The notes below the pieces were generated by a model that made no database searches, was not told the origin of the DNA, and saw only the letters and a program-made list of their open reading frames with translations. From Marivivens donghaensis (GTDB lineage Bacteria; Pseudomonadota; Alphaproteobacteria; Rhodobacterales; Rhodobacteraceae): 64,000 nucleotides of DNA. The DNA lies in contig NZ_JALNPR010000001.1 in NCBI RefSeq assembly GCF_023541015.1, forward strand, positions 310,001-374,000. Reading direction: 5' to 3'. The translations under genes were made by a program, and so were the position numbers. Positions 60,637 through 64,000 of this stretch are shown here, piece by piece. How positions within the stretch are numbered: the stretch's first letter is position 1; each line of letters starts with the position of its first letter.

Positions 60637-61524
60637 CTATTCTTTGAGGCAGTCCGCAAGCACCGTCGCAATATCCAGCATGATCCCAGTGGAGCGGATC
60701 GGACCATCGGGGAGGGCCGCACCTTGGGGGTCGACCATCGCGACCTTGGCTCCTGTTCCCTCGGCCACGACCTGCGCCCATTTCGGAGAGGTTTGCGGGT
60801 CAACGAGGATACACGTCACGTCCAAATCCTGCATGATCTGGCGGAGTTCAATGATATGCGCAGCCCCTGGTGCAGAGGCATCGCTGATCGTGATCGCGCC
60901 CGCGGCAGGCATGTCGAAGGCCCGTTCGAAATAACCGAGCGCATCATGCGACACGACGAACTGACCGCCACGCACATCGGCGAGCACTTCCTCAACGGCG
61001 GATTGGGTGTCGATGATCGCCGTGGTCTGTGTGGCTGCATTAAACTGGTAGGTGGCTGCGTTGGAAGGGTCTAATTGGCCGAGCGTATTAGCCAGCGTCA
61101 TGACCCATGCGCTCTGCACATCAGGGGCGAGCCACGCGTGAGGATCAACGGCGCCATGGTCATGTTCATCGTGGTCATCGTCGTGGTGGTCGAGTTCAAT
61201 CGGAAGCCAACCTTCGGTGTCCAACAATTCAACGACCGTGGCGTCCTTGGCGAGTGTCTCAATCGGGTCCTCAAGGAAAGGGGTGAGGCCATGCCCGACC
61301 CAGACCACAACATCCGCATTTTCCAACGCAATCGCATCCGACGGGCGCATCGCGTAGTCATGCGGGCTAGCACCCGCAGGGAGCAGAACCTCGACCTCCG
61401 CCAGATCCCCCACGACGGCCTGAACCATCGACTGTATCGGCGCTGTATCCGTCACAATGCGAAGCGGCTCCGCCTGTAGGGATGTAGCGGCGAGGGTGAG
61501 TGCGGTAGCTAGACGAATCGACAT
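60637..61524 (-). CDS. znuA: Zinc-binding periplasmic protein ZnuA
   Basis: 295 residues with a signal peptide ending at LQA (18). It is a cluster A-I metal-binding protein, with GASPHDYAMRPSD (His ligand), a His/Asp-rich loop (HHDDDHDEHDHG, about 113-124), VDPHAWLAP (His) and FVVSHDALGYFERAF (His). It delivers Zn2+ to ZnuBC. Divergent from zur across 65 bp that contain a Zur-type operator. Confidence 0.95.
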   Translation of the reverse strand: MSIRLATALTLAATSLQAEPLRIVTDTAPIQSMVQAVVGDLAEVEVLLPAGASPHDYAMRPSDAIALENADVVVWVGHGLTPFLEDPIETLAKDATVVELLDTEGWLPIELDHHDDDHDEHDHGAVDPHAWLAPDVQSAWVMTLANTLGQLDPSNAATYQFNAATQTTAIIDTQSAVEEVLADVRGGQFVVSHDALGYFERAFDMPAAGAITISDASAPGAAHIIELRQIMQDLDVTCILVDPQTSPKWAQVVAEGTGAKVAMVDPQGAALPDGPIRSTGIMLDIATVLADCLKE

Positions 61525-61554
61525 CGGGGCCTCTTGTGGTTGCAGGTCGGCGTC

Positions 61555-61583
61555 GATATACTGGTGATGTTATAACATAACAA
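61555..61583 (-). promoter_or_regulatory. znuA promoter overlapping a Zur box
   Basis: Minus-strand TTGTTA (61578-61583), 17-nt spacer, TATATC (61555-61560). The spacer contains the Zur-type palindrome at 61568-61582, so bound Zur would block this promoter. Confidence 0.5.
61568..61582. promoter_or_regulatory. Zur operator
   Basis: TGTTATAACATAACA: arms TGTTAT and ATAACA around AAC, with a nested perfect TGTTATAACA. It agrees with the AT-rich GTTAT/ATAAC palindromes known for alphaproteobacterial Zur. It lies 8 bp before the zur start codon and within the znuA promoter. Confidence 0.75.
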
Positions 61584-61589
61584 GATGCC

Positions 61590-62069
61590 ATGCCCCATAA
61601 AATCAGCGGTTTTGCGCCGCACGATCATACCAGTTGTATCCATTCGGCGCTTCAGGCGGCTGAAAACGCCTGTGCAGAACGCGGGGCGCAGTTCACGCCT
61701 GTGCGTCGTCGGGTTCTGGAAATATTGCTCGAATCCCATCGCGCGTTGGGGGCCTATGATGTCCTCGCGCGGCTCACGACCGAAGGGTTGGGGTCTAAGC
61801 CCCCCGTGGCGTACCGCGCGCTTGGGTTTCTGGTCGAACAGGGGTTTGCGCATCGGATCGAACGGCTTAACGCCTTTGTCGCCTGCACACATCCTGGTGC
61901 GACCCACGATCCCGCGTTCATGATTTGCCGCGCTTGTCACAAGGTCGCCGAAGCCGAAACCGCGCCGTCCGTGCTATCGGATGCGATTGGGGACAGCGGT
62001 TTTAGCATCGAACAGACCGTGATCGAGGCCGAGGGCCTGTGCCCCGCATGCCAAGAGGACCACGCATGA
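61590..62069 (+). CDS. zur: Zinc uptake regulator Zur (Fur family)
   Basis: 159 residues. Fur-family repressor with HTH RGAQFTPVRRRVLEILL and ALGAYDVLARL, the metal-site region FVACTHPGATHDPAFMICRACH, and structural-zinc CxxC pairs (CRAC, CPAC). Zn-bound Zur represses znuA and its own operon. The ATG is only 8 bp from the operator and lacks a clear ribosome site, so a leaderless or very short-leader transcript is possible. It overlaps znuC by 4 nt. Confidence 0.94.
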   Translation: MPHKISGFAPHDHTSCIHSALQAAENACAERGAQFTPVRRRVLEILLESHRALGAYDVLARLTTEGLGSKPPVAYRALGFLVEQGFAHRIERLNAFVACTHPGATHDPAFMICRACHKVAEAETAPSVLSDAIGDSGFSIEQTVIEAEGLCPACQEDHA

Positions 62070-62812
62070 GCCTTTTGACCGCACAGAACATCCACGTCCG
62101 CCATGGTGCGGCGACGGTTTTGCACAACGTCAGCTTTGCTATCCAGAAAGGCGAGATCGTCACCATTGTCGGTCCCAACGGATCGGGGAAATCGACGCTT
62201 CTGCGCACGCTCATTGGGGCGTTGCAGCCGACCTCTGGACAGGTGGTGCGCAAGGCAGGGCTAAAGATCGGATATGTGCCGCAAAAACTGCATGTGGACG
62301 CGACGATGCCGATGACGGTGCGGCGGTTCTTGGACCTGCCGACGCGGGTCACGGATGCCGAGGCCGAAGCCGCATTGACGCGAACGGGCGTTGTGGGGAT
62401 CGGCACACGCCCATTGGACGGATTGTCAGGTGGGCAGTTTCAGCGTGTTCTTTTGGCACGGGCGATCCTGTCGTCCCCTGATATCCTGATGCTGGATGAG
62501 GCGACGCAGGGCCTTGATCAACCGGGGTCGGCGGCGTTCTACCAATTGATCGAAGACCTGCGCGATAGCCTCGGCTGTGCGGTTCTGATGGTGAGCCACG
62601 AGCTTCACGTTGTGATGAGCGCTTCGGACCGTGTGATTTGCCTCAACGGTCACGTCTGTTGCGAAGGCACGCCAGAGGTCGTTTCGGCTGCCCCCGAATA
62701 TCGCCAGTTGTTCGGCACGGGAACCAAAGGGGCGCTCGCGCTTTATCGCCATGATCACGATCACGGGCATGACCACGATCATCCCCATTGCCATCACGAG
62801 GACGCACACTGA
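62066..62812 (+). CDS. znuC: Zinc ABC transporter ATP-binding protein ZnuC
   Basis: 248 residues from ATG 62066. Walker A VGPNGSGKSTLL (about 37-48), signature LSGGQFQRVLLARA, Walker B ILMLDEATQGLD and switch His SHELHVV. The last 22 residues (227-248) contain ten His and one Cys, an unusual metal-binding tail for a cytoplasmic ATPase. Coupled to zur upstream and znuB downstream. Confidence 0.95.
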   Translation: MSLLTAQNIHVRHGAATVLHNVSFAIQKGEIVTIVGPNGSGKSTLLRTLIGALQPTSGQVVRKAGLKIGYVPQKLHVDATMPMTVRRFLDLPTRVTDAEAEAALTRTGVVGIGTRPLDGLSGGQFQRVLLARAILSSPDILMLDEATQGLDQPGSAAFYQLIEDLRDSLGCAVLMVSHELHVVMSASDRVICLNGHVCCEGTPEVVSAAPEYRQLFGTGTKGALALYRHDHDHGHDHDHPHCHHEDAH

Positions 62813-63594
62813 TGCTCAGCGATTTCATCATGCGTGCGGCCCTCGCGGGCGTTGGAACGGCGATTGCGGCGGGCTTCCTCGGGTCGTTCGTCGTCTGGCG
62901 GCGGATGGCCTATTTCGGCGATGCGACCGCACACGCGGCGGTTCTGGGTGTGGCGATTGCGCTGGGCTTTCAAGTGTCGATCTTGGGCAGCGTGGGCGTT
63001 GTGGCGGTGCTGATGGCGGTCGGCCTATGGGCGCTGACGGGGCGCGGGTTTGCCGCTGATACGGTGCTGGGCGTCTTGTCTCACGGAGCGCTAGCGCTCG
63101 GCCTTTTGGCGGTGGCACTGGTGCCCTCGGCGCGGGTTGATCTGGACACATATTTGTTCGGCGATGTTCTGACGGTGAGCAAAACGGATTTGGCAGTGAT
63201 CTGGGGCGGCGCGGCTGTGGTCGTGGGCGTCCTCGCGTGGCGCTGGTCGCGGATGTTGACGGCAACGGTGTCGCCCGATCTGGCCTATGCGGCGGGCATC
63301 GATCCACGTCGTGAGCAGCTTATCCTGACGCTCCTGCTCGCAGGCGTTGTGGCCGTGTCGATCAAGGTCGTCGGCGCGCTCTTGATCACCGCGCTCCTCA
63401 TCATTCCTGCCGCTGCGGCCCGTAACCTGTCCCGCACACCCGAAGCGATGGCGGTCATCGCGGTTGTCTGTGGGATCGTTGCGGCGCTTGGCGGGGTGGG
63501 GCTGTCGTTTACCCTAGACACCCAAGCGGGCCCTTCAATTGTCTGCACGGCGGCGGCTCTGTTCGTGCTGAGCCTGTTGCGCCGCCGTGCGTGA
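62812..63594 (+). CDS. znuB: Zinc ABC transporter permease ZnuB
   Basis: 260 residues from ATG 62812 (TGATG overlap with znuC). About eight membrane helices of the ABC-3 metal permease family, with FVVWRRMAYFGDATAHAAVLG and KVVGALLITALLIIPAAAAR. It forms the Zn2+ channel with ZnuC and ZnuA. Confidence 0.95.
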   Translation: MLSDFIMRAALAGVGTAIAAGFLGSFVVWRRMAYFGDATAHAAVLGVAIALGFQVSILGSVGVVAVLMAVGLWALTGRGFAADTVLGVLSHGALALGLLAVALVPSARVDLDTYLFGDVLTVSKTDLAVIWGGAAVVVGVLAWRWSRMLTATVSPDLAYAAGIDPRREQLILTLLLAGVVAVSIKVVGALLITALLIIPAAAARNLSRTPEAMAVIAVVCGIVAALGGVGLSFTLDTQAGPSIVCTAAALFVLSLLRRRA

Positions 63595-63605
63595 CCTTAT
63601 TCATC

Positions 63606-64000
63606 TCAGGCCGCTTTAGCAGTCTGAGTGAGCAGCGTTTCCGCGATCTGCACAGCGTTCAGCGCAGCCCCTTTGAGCAGTTGATCGCCCGATACGAACA
63701 TCGCGATGGTCTGACCTGTCGGATCACCGAGGTCCGTGCGAATACGGCCGACCAGAACGTCTTCAATCCCTGAGGCTTCGGACGGCATCGGGAAATGGTT
63801 CGCGTCACGGTTATCAACAAGCCGAACACCCGCAGCGTTTTCCAACTGCGCACGCACCGATTCAGGCGACACATACTGATCAAACCGCACCGAAATCGCG
63901 AGCGAATGGGCGCGAAGGACAGGCACGCGCACGCAGGTGATCCCGATAGGCAGACGCGGATGGGCGAGGATGCGGCGGGTTTCCTCAACGACTTTCAGTT
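63606..64000 (-). CDS. asd: Aspartate-semialdehyde dehydrogenase (C-terminal part, runs off the right edge)
   Basis: About 131 C-terminal residues, open to the window edge on the minus strand. It makes aspartate semialdehyde for lysine, threonine and methionine. The fragment begins KVVEETRRILAHPRLPIGITC and contains CVRVPVLRAHSLAISV, whose His is the catalytic acid-base region of Asd. IEDVLVGRIRTD and a C-terminal FVSGDQLLKGAALNAVQIAE match the family. The catalytic Cys lies outside the window. It converges on znuB with an 11-nt gap and no terminator. Confidence 0.92.
   Translation of the reverse strand, partial: LKVVEETRRILAHPRLPIGITCVRVPVLRAHSLAISVRFDQYVSPESVRAQLENAAGVRLVDNRDANHFPMPSEASGIEDVLVGRIRTDLGDPTGQTIAMFVSGDQLLKGAALNAVQIAETLLTQTAKAA

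Noticed and set aside
1-64000. CRISPR arrays, insertion sequences or a prophage
   Set aside because: No direct-repeat/spacer arrays, transposase genes, terminal repeats or phage structural genes were seen on either strand.

Overview
The window looks like chromosomal DNA of a marine-type alphaproteobacterium of the Rhodobacteraceae/Roseobacteraceae. The support is its gene order and families: lgt-midA-pgeF, hsp20-DUF1150, trxB facing an Lrp gene, a Hint-domain orphan, DUF1127, DUF3572, DUF475, DUF983, a bacterial phosphatidylcholine synthase and tamA-tamB. Codon use is typical of a fairly GC-rich genome. I see no prophage, insertion sequence, CRISPR array, rRNA or tRNA. Genus and species cannot be read from this sequence.

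Layout. 0-3.4 kb: start of a ModB-like permease at the left edge, then a LysR regulator divergent from a glutarate pair (glutaryl-CoA dehydrogenase and a CoA-transferase). 3.4-6.5 kb: Nudix hydrolase, exported lipase-like hydrolase, purE-purK, DUF465. 6.5-10.7 kb: Hsp20-DUF1150, cytochrome b561, thioredoxin reductase/Lrp, Hint-domain protein, a 49-residue protein. 10.9-16.4 kb: lgt-midA-pgeF, UbiK-like factor, DUF475-TusA, MobA and DUF2478. 16.4-24.4 kb: a polyamine module with a PotFGHI-type importer, divergent aminotransferase and FAD oxidase, a decayed acetyltransferase and a GntR regulator. 24.5-31.4 kb: hemerythrin coupled to tamB and tamA, then truA. 31.6-43 kb: ycjX-ycjF, priA, transaldolase-like gene, DUF484-xerC, phosphatidylcholine synthase, GNAT, ileS. 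43-52 kb: truncated hemoglobin, YeeE-type thiosulfate transporter, MFS carrier, prmA, a small membrane protein, DUF1127, ruvCAB, metG. 52-57.5 kb: small outer-membrane barrel, aldo/keto reductase, lipocalin, Nudix, DUF983, EF-hand protein, and an ECF sigma/anti-sigma/periplasmic sensor set. 57.5-64 kb: PleD-like diguanylate cyclase, DUF3572, HAD phosphatase, TetR, zinc regulon (znuA divergent from zur-znuC-znuB), and the C-terminal part of aspartate-semialdehyde dehydrogenase.

How it works together. The clear self-contained modules are glutarate breakdown, polyamine uptake and catabolism with a repeated palindrome that may be its operator, zinc uptake under Zur, and a CnrHYX-like envelope sensing cassette. 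Most of the rest is housekeeping. The most striking structural pattern is how convergent genes end: nine of sixteen convergent pairs share a 4-nt reciprocal stop-codon overlap, and only three of the sixteen have a terminator hairpin between them. I did not find a convincing wholly new multi-gene system. The best leads are this stop-overlap architecture, the polyamine palindromes, the EF-hand/ECF cassette, and a PleD homologue whose two receiver domains both look unable to be phosphorylated.
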